Shown: positions 45,943 to 54,905, counted from the stretch's first letter. The stretch is 64,000 bases of DNA from Rhizobiales bacterium Ga0077537 (GCA_001464955.1 LNEM01000011.1:1-64000), one strand, 5' to 3'. Notes: generated by a model from the sequence alone, not told the origin. Program-made: numbers and translations.

Positions 45943-46926
45943 TCAGGACTGGGATTGGCTTTGCGATTGCTGCTGGACCGGCGTGTATCCGAAGAAGGCC
46001 ACGCCGACGCTGCCCGTGAGATTCATGAGGCGGCGCTGCAGGCTGTCATTGACCGTGTGCAGACGACGCACCAGATCCGTGTCGGCCGCCGCAGTCTGCA
46101 GGAGCTCGAGCAGTTCCTCGGCCTCCTCCTGCGCCCGCGACACCCCCCGGAGCCCGAAGCCCGAGCGCAACTCGCCGAGCATGCGCTGCGCCTCGATGAT
46201 GCAGGACGACGCCGAGCGTGGATGACTCGAGTTGATGAGCAGGAACCGCGCGACCCGGTTGGGGTCGGCGCCCCGCGGCTCGAACCGGTGGAAGGCCTGG
46301 TAGGCGACCGCCGAGCGGAGCACAAGCGACCAGAAGGTCTCGTCGACCGCCCTCCCGTGACCGCCGGCGCCAGTGGCGATCTGCGCGAACTTGACGTCGA
46401 GCAGCCGGCTGGTCTGGTCCGCCCGCTCGATCATCAGGCCGAGCCTGAAGAAGCGCCACCCTTCGTCGCGATAGAGCGTGCTGTCGGCGATCCCGAGCTG
46501 CGCATAGCAGCCCGACTTGATCTGGTCGCACGTCCGCGCGATCCGGATCGGATCGAGATCGCGATCCGAGAACACCAGGAAGCGGTTGTAGAACTCGTTG
46601 AGCTGGATCCACATTTCGGTCGGGATCACCGCCCGCAGCGCCCGCGCGTTTTCGCGCGCCGCACGGATCGCGAACCGCACCGATCCCGGATTGTCGATAT
46701 CGGCGATGTAGAACTTGATCACGTTTTTCAGCGAGGGATCGGCGTAGTGCTTTGCGAATTCCTCCTCATCGCGATGCAACGCGACGAGCCACGCCCACGA
46801 CACGTCGTCGTCGCGCACGCGATCGAACGCCACGTGCGTCTCGATGATCCGGGCGAGACTTGCCGTTCGCTCCAGATATCGGGCGAGCCAGAACAGATGT
46901 TCGGCATAGCGCGCGAGGAGGCTCAT
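45943..46926 (-). CDS. Alpha-E domain protein (cassette 1)
   Basis: A 327-residue all-helical protein, starting MSLLARYAEHLFWLARYLERT, the hallmark of the alpha-E domain, with RFFRLGLMIERADQTSRLLDVKF in the middle. The C-terminus is a low-complexity tail of alternating Gln and Ser. Alpha-E proteins always accompany circularly permuted ATP-grasp ligases and are presumed to be partners or processing factors. The ATG at 46926 overlaps the ATP-grasp stop as ATGA. No catalytic residues are known. Confidence 0.9.
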   Translation of the reverse strand: MSLLARYAEHLFWLARYLERTASLARIIETHVAFDRVRDDDVSWAWLVALHRDEEEFAKHYADPSLKNVIKFYIADIDNPGSVRFAIRAARENARALRAVIPTEMWIQLNEFYNRFLVFSDRDLDPIRIARTCDQIKSGCYAQLGIADSTLYRDEGWRFFRLGLMIERADQTSRLLDVKFAQIATGAGGHGRAVDETFWSLVLRSAVAYQAFHRFEPRGADPNRVARFLLINSSHPRSASSCIIEAQRMLGELRSGFGLRGVSRAQEEAEELLELLQTAAADTDLVRRLHTVNDSLQRRLMNLTGSVGVAFFGYTPVQQQSQSQSQS

Positions 46927-48383
46927 GCTCCGTCCTCCACGAGCACCCAGGTATCCTTCGTGCCGCCGCCCTGCGACGAGTTCACGATGATCGAGCCTTC
47001 CTTGAGCGCCACCCGCGTCAGACCACCCGGCAGCACCCACGTCTCCTTGCCGGTCACCGCATAGGGCCTGAGGTCGACGTGACGCGGCTGCACCTTGTCG
47101 CCCGCGAGCGTCGGGCAGACGGAGAGATCGATCATGGGCTGACTGATGAAGTTGTCGGGATCGGCGAGGATCTGCTTCCGGCAGGCCTCGATCTCGGTGC
47201 GGCTGGCCTTCGGCCCGACGACGATGCCGTAGCCGCCCGATTCTCCGACCGGCTTCACGACCAGCCGTTCGAGATTGGCCAGCGTATAGTCGAGCCCCTC
47301 CTTGGTGCCGCAGATATGGGTCTCGACGTTGTCGATGATCGGCTCTTCCGCGAGGTAGTAGCGGATGATCTGCGGCACGTAGGCATAGACGGCCTTGTCG
47401 TCCGCGACGCCGGTCCCGACCGCGTTGGCGAGCGTGACCCGTCCCGCATGCGCCGCCCGCATGAGGCCCGCAACGCCGAGCATGCTCGTGGGATTGAACG
47501 CTTCGGGATCGAGGAAGTCGTCGTTGATCCGCCGGTAGATGACGTCGACGCGAGCGAGCCCCGCCAGCGTCCGCATGTAGACCCGATCATCTTCCACGAC
47601 GAGATCGCGCCCCTCGACGAGCGGCACCCCCATCTCACGCGCGAGGAAGATGTGCTCGAAGTAGGCGGAGTTGTAGACGCCCGGCGACAGCAGCACGATC
47701 GACGGATCGGAGATCCCGCCCGGTGCGACTTCCCGGAGGCGCGCCATCAGCTGCTCGCCGTAGTTCGATACCGGCCGCACCTTGAGCCCGGCCAAGAGGT
47801 CCGGGAACGCCCGCTGCATCAGGTGTCGGTTCTCGACCACGTAGGACACCCCCGAAGGGGCCCGTCCGTTGTCCTCGAGCACCCGGAACCGCCCCTCTCG
47901 GTCACGCACGATGTCGGTGCCGTTGATGTGGATGTAGGTCCCGCACGGCGGATCGAGCCCGCGCATCTCGGGCCTGTAGTTGGAGTTGCCGAGCACGAGC
48001 GCCTTTGGCACCACGCCGTCGGCGAGGATCTTGCCGTCGTGATAGATGTCCCAGAGAAACAGGTTGAGCGCCTTCACGCGCTGCACCACGCCTGATTCGA
48101 TGATCTGCCATTCACCCGCTGTCAGCACGCGCGGGATGACGTCGAACGGCAGGATCCGATCGATGGCATCCTTGTCGCTATAGACCGTGAACGTGATGCC
48201 GAGATTGAACAGCTCGTTCTCCGCCTCGCGGGCCCGCGCCACAAGGGTTGAAATGTCGAGGTTCTTCAGACGCTCGCGCACGCGCTCGAGCTGCGGGATT
48301 CGCTTTCCGCGGTCGCCGTTCAGCTCGCAATAGTAAGGGTCGGATGGCCCATCGGCCGGACCCTGCAGCGTATCGTTGACCAT
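46923..48383 (-). CDS. Circularly permuted ATP-grasp type 2 protein (cassette 1)
   Basis: 486 residues. Family motifs are FRVLEDNGRAPSGVSYVVENR, VLLSPGVYNSAYFEHIFLAREMGVPLVEG, VYMRTLAGLARVDVIYRRINDDFLDP, LVVKPVGESGGYGIVVGP and WVLPGGLTRVALKEGSIIVNSSQGGG. The acidic and Asn residues of the metal site and the ATP-contacting KPVGESGGYG loop are intact, so it should be an active ligase. The ATG at 48383 is preferred; upstream residues in the same frame resemble nothing. It heads cassette 1. The closest sibling in the window is the N-terminal half of the cassette 2 fusion, but they are not recent duplicates. Confidence 0.93.
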   Translation of the reverse strand: MVNDTLQGPADGPSDPYYCELNGDRGKRIPQLERVRERLKNLDISTLVARAREAENELFNLGITFTVYSDKDAIDRILPFDVIPRVLTAGEWQIIESGVVQRVKALNLFLWDIYHDGKILADGVVPKALVLGNSNYRPEMRGLDPPCGTYIHINGTDIVRDREGRFRVLEDNGRAPSGVSYVVENRHLMQRAFPDLLAGLKVRPVSNYGEQLMARLREVAPGGISDPSIVLLSPGVYNSAYFEHIFLAREMGVPLVEGRDLVVEDDRVYMRTLAGLARVDVIYRRINDDFLDPEAFNPTSMLGVAGLMRAAHAGRVTLANAVGTGVADDKAVYAYVPQIIRYYLAEEPIIDNVETHICGTKEGLDYTLANLERLVVKPVGESGGYGIVVGPKASRTEIEACRKQILADPDNFISQPMIDLSVCPTLAGDKVQPRHVDLRPYAVTGKETWVLPGGLTRVALKEGSIIVNSSQGGGTKDTWVLVEDGA

Positions 48384-48565
48384 GGTGCGGTCGATCCTGA
48401 ACCATCTCGAATAAGGCTCTGTCGAGAGAGCGGATATCGTGTGGCATTCGATGCATTGCCACAAGTGCTGCCCGCCCATCACTTTGCCGGAAAAACAGGC
48501 AAGAGCGGACAGCGCGGCCCACGAGGGCAACGATCATGCGACGGATGGTGCGAGGGACTTGCGGG

Positions 48566-48748
48566 TCAGAAACACCAGGCCCGGCTGCCGATGCTGGCGA
48601 GGTCGACGAAGAGCGCTTCACCACGAACACTGATGAGATAGGCAGCACTGCCGAGGAGGAGGCCCAATCCGCCGCCAACGGCGTATCGCACGGCACGGGG
48701 CGCCGTTGCGTCCGTTGCGCCGTCGGTGGGGCCGGACTTGGTTTCCAT
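48566..48748 (-). CDS. Small single-helix membrane protein of unknown function
   Basis: A 60-residue protein with a polar N-terminus (METKSGPTDGATDATAP), one predicted membrane helix (about residues 20-40, YAVGGGLGLLLGSAAYLISV) and a short hydrophobic tail ending AWCF. It has a good GGGGAGG site eight bases before the ATG and begins 20 bases after the MFS transporter stop, so it is probably cotranscribed with it. No family is recognised. Confidence 0.6.
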   Translation of the reverse strand: METKSGPTDGATDATAPRAVRYAVGGGLGLLLGSAAYLISVRGEALFVDLASIGSRAWCF

Positions 48749-48768
48749 GTCAGCAGCCTCCCCTGGAC

Positions 48769-50013
48769 TTATGCCGCGGCGGGCGCGGCCTGCCTCGAAC
48801 GCTCGACGGGCTTTTCACGGATCGGCAAGTGCACGAGGGCCGCGAACAAGGCGAGACCCACCGAGATCCACCACATCATATCGTAGGATTTCGTCATGTC
48901 ATAGATCTGGCCGGCGAGCCACAACCCCGTGAACGAACCGAGCTGGTGCGACAGGAACACGACCCCGAACAGCATCGACATCCACTGCGGGCCGAAAAAT
49001 GTGGCCACCATGGCACTGGTCAGCGGAACCGTGGACAGCCAGAACAGCCCGAGCAGGACGCTGATCCCGATGATGGTCACGCTGTTGATCGGGAGATACA
49101 GCAGCCCGAGGAAGGCGAACGTCCGCATGAAGTAGATGAACGCTAGTCCATACCGCTTTGGAGCCCACTTTGCCGATTGCCCGGCCAGGTAGGTGCCCAG
49201 GATGTTGGCAACGCCCACCGCCGTAAGGGCAGCCACCGCGACCGTCGGGGGCAGTCCCTTGTCGGCAACGAACGCCGGCAGATGCACGCTGTAGAACGCC
49301 ACGTGGAACCCGCACACGAAGAAGCCGAGCACGAGCAGCCAGAAGCTCGGATATGCGAGCGCCTCACGAACCGCCTCGCCAAGGCCTTGGCTGCGCTGCA
49401 GCCCGACGAAGGCTTGCGGCTTGCCCGAGAGGAAGTACGCCAGCGGAAGGATCAGCGAGAGCGTCGCGATGATGACGAGAAGGCTACCCTTCCACCCGAG
49501 CAGCTCCATGAAGAGATGGACATAGGGGAAAGCGATGAAGCCACCGATCCCGGCGGCCATCCCGAGTGCCGCGAGCGCCTGCGGCCGCTTCTCCGGCGGC
49601 GCGGCCCGTCCGACGGCACCGACGAGCGCTGTGACCCCCGTCCCGCCTACGCCGATGCCGAGCAGCACACCGCTGACGATGAGGTCGAACCCGCTCTGCG
49701 CCGAATACATGAGCCAGATGCCGCCCATGGTGGAGAGCGCACCGAGCGCCAGCACCCGTCCGGCCCCATACCGGTCGGCGATGGCGCCGAGTGGAACCGC
49801 CGCCACGCCCCAGATCAGGTTCGCGATGGCCATGGCAAGAGAGAACGGCTCCCGGCCGACGTTGAGTTCGGTCGTCATCGGCGTCAGATAGAGCCCCATG
49901 ACCTGCCGCAACCCCATCGCGAGGGCGACGATCGTGCCGGCCGCGAGGATGATGACCCACAACGGACGGGAGGCGCCGGGCGCTGGCGTCGCGGCGTCGG
50001 ACTTGGCCTGCAT
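48769..50013 (-). CDS. MFS transporter
   Basis: This 414-residue inner-membrane protein has twelve predicted helices and the MFS loop motif between helices 2 and 3 (PLGAIADRYGAGRVLALGAL, a GxxxDRxG variant). A GIGVGGTGVTALVGAVGRAAPPEKR segment follows helix 4. The overall pattern resembles the oxalate/formate-antiporter-like and monocarboxylate group common in alphaproteobacteria. No substrate can be named. It is followed by the small membrane protein gene and is separated from the phosphoesterase gene by about 90 bases containing an A/T-rich probable promoter. Confidence 0.9.
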   Translation of the reverse strand: MQAKSDAATPAPGASRPLWVIILAAGTIVALAMGLRQVMGLYLTPMTTELNVGREPFSLAMAIANLIWGVAAVPLGAIADRYGAGRVLALGALSTMGGIWLMYSAQSGFDLIVSGVLLGIGVGGTGVTALVGAVGRAAPPEKRPQALAALGMAAGIGGFIAFPYVHLFMELLGWKGSLLVIIATLSLILPLAYFLSGKPQAFVGLQRSQGLGEAVREALAYPSFWLLVLGFFVCGFHVAFYSVHLPAFVADKGLPPTVAVAALTAVGVANILGTYLAGQSAKWAPKRYGLAFIYFMRTFAFLGLLYLPINSVTIIGISVLLGLFWLSTVPLTSAMVATFFGPQWMSMLFGVVFLSHQLGSFTGLWLAGQIYDMTKSYDMMWWISVGLALFAALVHLPIREKPVERSRQAAPAAA

Positions 50014-50104
50014 GTCGTCTCTCCCGAAGAATCTTCGGCCGCCTTATGGCACGAAAAATCCGATCCCCCTGCTTAGAAATTCCTATGGGAGACATTCGGA
50101 TTTC

Positions 50105-51031
50105 TCATGCATCGACCTGGCTGCCGAGGGCCACGCGCCCGATCTCCTCGAAGCCGTCGGCTGAAGCCGTGATCCGCCGCGTGATCATCTCGATCGGCTG
50201 CTGCCGATCGGCCTTGATCCGATACAGGTTGTAGGCGGCAGGCGTCTGCTGTCCGTGCGCGACGGCGATCGACGCCGATGGCACCCCGATCACGGACGAG
50301 CGGCCGTTGGGAAAGTCGAGCATTGTCGACATCGCCCGATGATTATGGCCATGCAGCACCAGCTCGGCGCCATGCCGGCGCAGCACGTCGGCGAGCTGAT
50401 CCGCATCCCGGAGCGCAGAATCGGGTTTGGCGAGCCCCGGTAGCGGCGGATGGTGGATCAGGACGACGCGCACGGCGCCTTCGCGCTCGAGTTGATCGAG
50501 CAGCGTCGCGAGCAGCGCCCGTTGCCCATGGCCAATCTCGCCGAACGCCCGGAAGGGTGGCGTCGGAAGCGCTGAGTTGAGCCCGACGATCGCCACATGC
50601 CCCAGCCGGCGCACGTAGGGGAACCGAGCCCCCCCCGCAGACTCGGCACCCGATGCCGATCCCGCCATGTATGACGACCAGGCCGCGAGGCACGCCCCCG
50701 CCCCCGGGTCGGTATAGATGTCGTGATTGCCGGGAACCACGCTCACTTCCTCCGGCGGGCCGACATGCGAGAGCCAGTGCCGCGCTGCGACCACTTCGCT
50801 CTCGAGGCCGAGGTTGACCAGATCCCCCGTGACGGCGACATGATCGGGCCGCTGCGCCGCGAGATCCGCGAGCAGGAGCTGGGTCGTCCGTACCGTGTGA
50901 TGCGGCCGCCGTCGCCAGAACCAGTTCACGACGCCGAGCAGTCGCTTGGCATTGAGCTCGCGCAGCGAAGGAAGCTGCGGCGGCGGCAGATGAACATCGG
51001 AAAGATGTGCGATTGTGAACGTGTGCCCCAT
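50105..51031 (-). CDS. Metallophosphoesterase (calcineurin-like)
   Basis: A 308-residue hydrolase with all five metal motifs of the superfamily: Asp12 and His14 in IAHLSDVHLP, VTGDLVNLG, VPGNHDIY, LIHHPPLPG and LHGHNHRAM. This arrangement resembles the class III cyclic-nucleotide phosphodiesterase/Icc branch, but substrate specificity cannot be inferred; DNA, nucleotides or phospholipids are alternatives. No signal peptide, so it is cytoplasmic. It is divergent from the Nudix gene, with about 115 bases between starts. Confidence 0.92.
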   Translation of the reverse strand: MGHTFTIAHLSDVHLPPPQLPSLRELNAKRLLGVVNWFWRRRPHHTVRTTQLLLADLAAQRPDHVAVTGDLVNLGLESEVVAARHWLSHVGPPEEVSVVPGNHDIYTDPGAGACLAAWSSYMAGSASGAESAGGARFPYVRRLGHVAIVGLNSALPTPPFRAFGEIGHGQRALLATLLDQLEREGAVRVVLIHHPPLPGLAKPDSALRDADQLADVLRRHGAELVLHGHNHRAMSTMLDFPNGRSSVIGVPSASIAVAHGQQTPAAYNLYRIKADRQQPIEMITRRITASADGFEEIGRVALGSQVDA

Positions 51032-51147
51032 GCCGACCGTCTATATTGACGGAAGAATGCCGTGAAAAGGGTCGCTGACACCGGCACGTGGGCGCAGACG
51101 TGGCATGAGCGGCGGCGCGCGGAAACGAGAGGCCATCGGGGGCGACG

Positions 51148-51609
51148 ATGAGGGGCGAGCACGTCATTCGGCGATGTCTGCAGCGATACTGGCGCTGGCA
51201 GCGCGGCTTGACCCTCGGTGCTCGCGGCATCGTAATCGATGAGAAGAGCCGCGTTCTTCTCGTCCGGCAGACCTATGCGTCCGGCTGGATCTTCCCGGGC
51301 GGCGGCGTCGAGTACGGCGAGACCGTCGAGGACGCTTTGCGCCGCGAGCTGGCCGAGGAAGCCAACATCGAGATGACGGCACCGTCCGTGCTGTTCGGCA
51401 TCTACTCGAACTGGACGATCTACCCGGGCGATCACGTAGCTATCTATCGCATCCCCGGCTGGCATCAGACATCCGTTCCCCGGCCGAACAACGAAATCGC
51501 CGAGACCGGCTTCTTTCCGGTCGACGACCTCCCTGCAGCGACGACGCCCGGCACACGTCGTCGCCTCGATGAGCTCCTGCGTGGCGCGCAGCCGTCGCCG
51601 CACTGGTAG
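51148..51609 (+). CDS. Nudix hydrolase
   Basis: A 153-residue enzyme with the Nudix box at residues 52-74: GGVEYGE, seven residues, then RELAEEANI. The consensus Gly near the box end is Asn here, while the catalytic REL..EE residues are intact. Nudix enzymes cleave nucleoside diphosphates linked to another group; the preceding VLLVRQTYASGWIFPGG is usual for the NUDT/NTP-type group. A short N-terminal basic helix (RRCLQRYWRWQRG) resembles that of alphaproteobacterial homologues. Substrate unknown. Confidence 0.9.
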   Translation: MRGEHVIRRCLQRYWRWQRGLTLGARGIVIDEKSRVLLVRQTYASGWIFPGGGVEYGETVEDALRRELAEEANIEMTAPSVLFGIYSNWTIYPGDHVAIYRIPGWHQTSVPRPNNEIAETGFFPVDDLPAATTPGTRRRLDELLRGAQPSPHW

Positions 51610-51848
51610 CGTCCGCCCCCCCTTGCCCGCGGACGGCTCGACGCTGCCCGGAACGCATGCTATCGACCCGCCATGGATCGTGATCTTCGGGCCGAGGCCC
51701 TGCACCAGCGACGATGCAACTGATCCGGCCCTCGCCTTGGCCGCACGTTTGCCGCGCCTGCTCGCGACCACTCCACCCCACTTTCTCGTCTGCGATCGAC
51801 CGCCCACGCTCCCCGCGAGCCGTGCGCCCGGATACCCGGAGCCCCCCG

Positions 51849-52379
51849 ATGACCGCCCCCGTTCCCGAGATCGCCACACGACCCGCCCAGCAGTCGGACA
51901 TGCCCGCGATTCACGACCTGAGCGTTCGGCTGTTCGGTCCGGGACGCTTTGCCCGCAGCGCCTATCGCGTCCGCGAGGGAACACGCGACATATCGGACTT
52001 CTGCCGGGTGGCGATCGCCGGTGAGCGCGTCATTGCAGCCATCCGCATGACCTCGATCCTCATCGGCGGCAAGCCGGGCGCCTTGTTGCTCGGACCACTT
52101 GCGGTCGATGCCGAGTTCGCCAATCAGGGCCACGGCCGCCGGCTCATTGCCGAGGTAGCAGAACATGCCCGTCAGGCTGGCCGCGAACTGATCGTGCTGG
52201 TCGGCGACCTGCCCTATTACGGCCGGCTCGGGTTCGTCGCCGTTCCTCCGCCGCGGATCGTTTTGCCCGGGCCGGCCGATCCGGCTCGGATCCTCGTCCT
52301 CGAACTTGTGCCGGGAGCCCTGTCGCGCTTCGAGGGGCTGGTCACGGCTGCGCCGGACGCCATCGCCCCCCGGTCCTGA
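51849..52379 (+). CDS. GNAT family N-acetyltransferase
   Basis: A 176-residue protein with the acetyl-CoA-binding motif A in LGPLAVDAEFANQGHGRRLIAEVAEHA (the Q/RxxGxG/A loop is QGHGRR) and a C-terminal LVGDLPYYGRLGFVAVPPP, typical of the YhbS-like branch (small-molecule or protein N-acetylation). The ATG at 51849 is preferred over an upstream in-frame start because the first 45 residues are Pro/Arg-rich and unconserved. The stop codon sits in the loop of a hairpin that may end the transcript. Confidence 0.9.
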   Translation: MTAPVPEIATRPAQQSDMPAIHDLSVRLFGPGRFARSAYRVREGTRDISDFCRVAIAGERVIAAIRMTSILIGGKPGALLLGPLAVDAEFANQGHGRRLIAEVAEHARQAGRELIVLVGDLPYYGRLGFVAVPPPRIVLPGPADPARILVLELVPGALSRFEGLVTAAPDAIAPRS

Positions 52380-52390
52380 GGACCGAGGGG
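52366..52390. terminator. Hairpin enclosing the GNAT stop codon
   Basis: CGGTCC (52371-52376) and GGACCG (52380-52385) pair across a TGA loop that is the GNAT stop codon; flanking C and G runs can extend the stem. It lies between two convergent genes, so it may terminate in both directions, but no T-run follows on either strand. Confidence 0.35.
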
Positions 52391-52447
52391 CGCAGCACGA
52401 TCGGTGAGCCGGCACCGGGGAAGACCGCCGGTCACCGTTGGCCCGAT

Positions 52448-52708
52448 TTACCAGATGCAGGCGCGAACCTTGTAGCCGTGCCGCCAGACCCAGCCGTAGT
52501 GGTTGCACGTCGGAGCGTAGTAGCGGTACGCGGGCTTGTAGTAGCGATAGCCGTAGGCCGGACGATACTTGTAGCTGTAGCTGTGACCGTAGCTGCCCTT
52601 CCAGCCGTGCCCGCCCCATTTCTTGTGGCCGTAGCCGGCATCTGCCGACGTTGCCATTCCGGCCGTTGCGACGATGAGGGCGGCGGCGAGTGCGATGTTC
52701 TTCAACAT
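52448..52708 (-). CDS. Small secreted Gly/Tyr/His-rich protein
   Basis: An 86-residue protein with a clean signal peptide (MLKNIALAAALIVATAGMATSADA, cleaved near residue 24) and a mature part made largely of Gly, Tyr, His, Lys and Trp (YGHKKWGGHGWKGSYGHSY), ending with two Cys residues (TCNHYGWVWRHGYKVRACIW is the closing segment). This is a recurrent alphaproteobacterial type with no known function. The downstream neighbour is a shorter protein of the same kind, so they are probably paralogues. Confidence 0.75.
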   Translation of the reverse strand: MLKNIALAAALIVATAGMATSADAGYGHKKWGGHGWKGSYGHSYSYKYRPAYGYRYYKPAYRYYAPTCNHYGWVWRHGYKVRACIW

Positions 52709-52774
52709 GACGATATCTCCTTGAGAGAATTTGGATTGCTGTCTGATTTCAGGGCTTTGAATTGATGGATCGGT

Positions 52775-53011
52775 TCAGTACCAGGCCACACAGACCCGCT
52801 TCTTGTGACCGTAGTGATAGGCCCACACCCGCTTCGCGCAGACCGGCTTGTAGACGCGGTAGCCGTAGTGATGCCGGTGTCCGTAGGCCTTGAAGTGGTG
52901 GAACTTCCCGAAGTGATGGCCCTTGTGGCGGTACCCGGCCTCCGCCGGCGCGATGGACGCCGTGGCTGCGAGAACACCTGCAACGAGAGCGAAGACGAAT
53001 GCGCGTTTCAT
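52775..53011 (-). CDS. Small secreted His/Tyr-rich protein, paralogue of its neighbour
   Basis: This 78-residue protein has a signal peptide (MKRAFVFALVAGVLAATASI, cleaved after about residue 25 at AEA) and a mature region with about ten His residues (GHHFGKFHHFKAYGHRHHYG), ending in a two-Cys segment (VCAKRVWAYHYGHKKRVCVAWY overall pattern). The C-terminal Cys..Trp pattern matches the neighbouring protein at 52448-52708. Metal binding is plausible from the His content but is only an inference. Confidence 0.75.
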   Translation of the reverse strand: MKRAFVFALVAGVLAATASIAPAEAGYRHKGHHFGKFHHFKAYGHRHHYGYRVYKPVCAKRVWAYHYGHKKRVCVAWY

Positions 53012-53567
53012 GACTGGTCTCCAGTTGTCGATTTCTCAGATTGGGTGCCGCTTCCGTCGAGTGTCGTCGGTAGTGGTCACCGCGTTCTGATCTGCGTTCA
53101 ATATACATGAAATCGAGCCGATGCGTATTGTTTTATTATCACATGTCCGTGATCGGCGTTCAGGAAAATCAAAATACTGATGAATAAGGATTTTTTTGCG
53201 AGTCCGTCGATCGATCTCCGCTCGACGCCCCAAGCCCGCACCCGATCCACCCCAGGTTTCGCCCAACGCTAGGACGGGGAAGGCGCTGTGGAGGTCTGGC
53301 GCTACGTCGGAATGATCGGCACCCCACGGAGGAAGCTTGCCCCCGTTTGGCCGAGCGCCCGGAACACTTCAACCAAGCGTGTGCCGCCGATCACGAAATT
53401 CGCCCCTCGGATCACGTCCGATGGGCGGCTGATCACTGTTCGTCACTGGTCCGTGACACCCTATGGCCAACTGCGGGTTTGGCGACTTATCTGTGTGTCA
53501 TCGGCAGCGAGAGACCGACACGAAGATCAACGAACTCGCTGACATAACATACAAAAGGAGCCATGCC
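53012..53567. promoter_or_regulatory. Divergent intergenic region between small secreted-protein genes
   Basis: About 555 bases without a supportable gene. The stretch 53095-53195 is the most A/T-rich in the window (many A and T runs, including a run of seven T near 53193) and is the probable promoter area for the leftward secreted-protein gene. The right-hand part (53200-53540) has ordinary composition and shows nothing recognisable. An untranslated RNA cannot be excluded. Confidence 0.4.
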
Positions 53568-53819
53568 ATGAAGACCATCGCCGCCTCCATCCTCGCCCTC
53601 GGCCTGTTCGCCGGCGCCGCCAGCGCAGCCAACGTCGGTGTGTTCGCCGACCTCGCCGAGACCGCCCCGCGCAGCGCCTTTGCAGACATCGCAGACACCG
53701 CGCCCCGCTCGCCCTTCGATCAGATCCGCGACACGGCTCCGCGCTCGCCCTTCGCCGACATCCAGGCGACCGCTCCCCGCGCCGGCATCTTCGGCGACAT
53801 CGACCGCAAGGCGCCCTGA
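53568..53819 (+). CDS. Secreted protein with four 12-residue TAPRS repeats
   Basis: An 83-residue protein. A signal peptide (MKTIAASILALGLFAGAASA) is followed by four consecutive 12-residue units: VFADLAETAPRS, AFADIADTAPRS, PFDQIRDTAPRS, PFADIQATAPRA, then a half unit GIFGDIDRKAP. The unit mixes a small hydrophobic helix-like FADI with a TAPRS turn. AAGGAG lies seven bases before the ATG at 53568, which decides the start. Short exported proteins of this kind occur in alphaproteobacteria without a known role. It appears to be monocistronic, with the hydrolase gene 160 bases downstream. Confidence 0.8.
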   Translation: MKTIAASILALGLFAGAASAANVGVFADLAETAPRSAFADIADTAPRSPFDQIRDTAPRSPFADIQATAPRAGIFGDIDRKAP

Positions 53820-53978
53820 GCCGCACCTCTCGACGACAGTTCGAGCTTCTCATCCCCCGCCTCGGACGCCCCCGCGTCCGGGGCGGTCATCATTCTGGTG
53901 ATGCCTGCCCGGTCCGCCTTGCCCCCGGACACTGCCTCGTGCAGGGTCGCCGCGACCCCTGAGCCCTTCGGAACGGCC

Positions 53979-54905
53979 ATGACAGCGCGCGCGACGGACC
54001 GGAACTGGAACGACGTCTATTTCACGTCGCAGGACGGCTTGCGCCTCCACGCCCGGTACTATCCCGCCGCGGCCGGTCACCGGCGGCCTGTGCTCTGCCT
54101 TCCCGGACTCGCCCGTAACGCGCGCGACTTCCACGTTCTCGCAAGCCATTTGTCGGATCCGCGCAATCCCGCGTCCCGCGACGTGCTCGCCGTCGACTAC
54201 CGCGGCCGCGGTCTGTCGGCGTGGGATCCCAACTGGCGAAACTACAATATCCAGATCGAGATGCAGGACGCACTCGACCTGCTCACGATCGCTGGCTTCT
54301 CGGACGTTGCCGTCGTCGGCACCTCCCGTGGTGGCCTTGCCGCCATGATGATGGCCTGCCTTCGCCCCGGCGCCGTTGGCGCGGTCGTCCTGAACGATAT
54401 CGGTCCGATCATCGAACGCGACGGCCTCGTCCGTTTGATCGCCTACGTGTCCCGTGTTCCTCTGCCGGCGACATGGGACGAAGCGACAACCCTCGTACGC
54501 GATATGCACCACCGCGCGTTCCCCGGCGTGCCCGAGGAGCACTGGACCGAAATCGCCCGCCAGTGGTTCAACGAGGAGAACGGCCGCCCCGCCCGTGGCT
54601 TTGATCCGGAGCTTTCGAAGTCGTCGTCGCTGACCGATGGCCCGATGCCGGAATTATGGCCTCAATTCAGAGCCTTGTCGCGAATCCCGACCATGGCCAT
54701 CCGGGGCGAATTCTCCGACGTGCTGTCGCAGGAGACGCTGAGCGATATGGCCATCGCCCACCCGCGGCTGGAAACCCATGTCACGCGCGGCCAGGGCCAC
54801 GCCCCCCTGCTGAGGGACCGGGCGACGGTTCTCGCGCTGGAAGAATTCCTCGTTCGCTCGGAAGCCGGCGTCACCGCCACGCGGGTGGCGCTGAGACACG
54901 GCTGA
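53979..54905 (+). CDS. Alpha/beta hydrolase
   Basis: A 308-residue serine hydrolase. [19 protein letters not shown] carries the oxyanion-hole region, GTSRGGLAA holds the nucleophile Ser, and RGQGHAPLL holds the catalytic His. [25 protein letters not shown] follows the lid position typical of the epoxide-hydrolase/lactonase-like branch. No signal peptide, hence cytoplasmic. The start at 53979 is chosen because the conserved part ([20 protein letters not shown]) begins soon after; the upstream frame lacks similarity. The substrate is unknown. pyrB begins about 130 bases downstream. Confidence 0.9.
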   Translation: MTARATDRNWNDVYFTSQDGLRLHARYYPAAAGHRRPVLCLPGLARNARDFHVLASHLSDPRNPASRDVLAVDYRGRGLSAWDPNWRNYNIQIEMQDALDLLTIAGFSDVAVVGTSRGGLAAMMMACLRPGAVGAVVLNDIGPIIERDGLVRLIAYVSRVPLPATWDEATTLVRDMHHRAFPGVPEEHWTEIARQWFNEENGRPARGFDPELSKSSSLTDGPMPELWPQFRALSRIPTMAIRGEFSDVLSQETLSDMAIAHPRLETHVTRGQGHAPLLRDRATVLALEEFLVRSEAGVTATRVALRHG

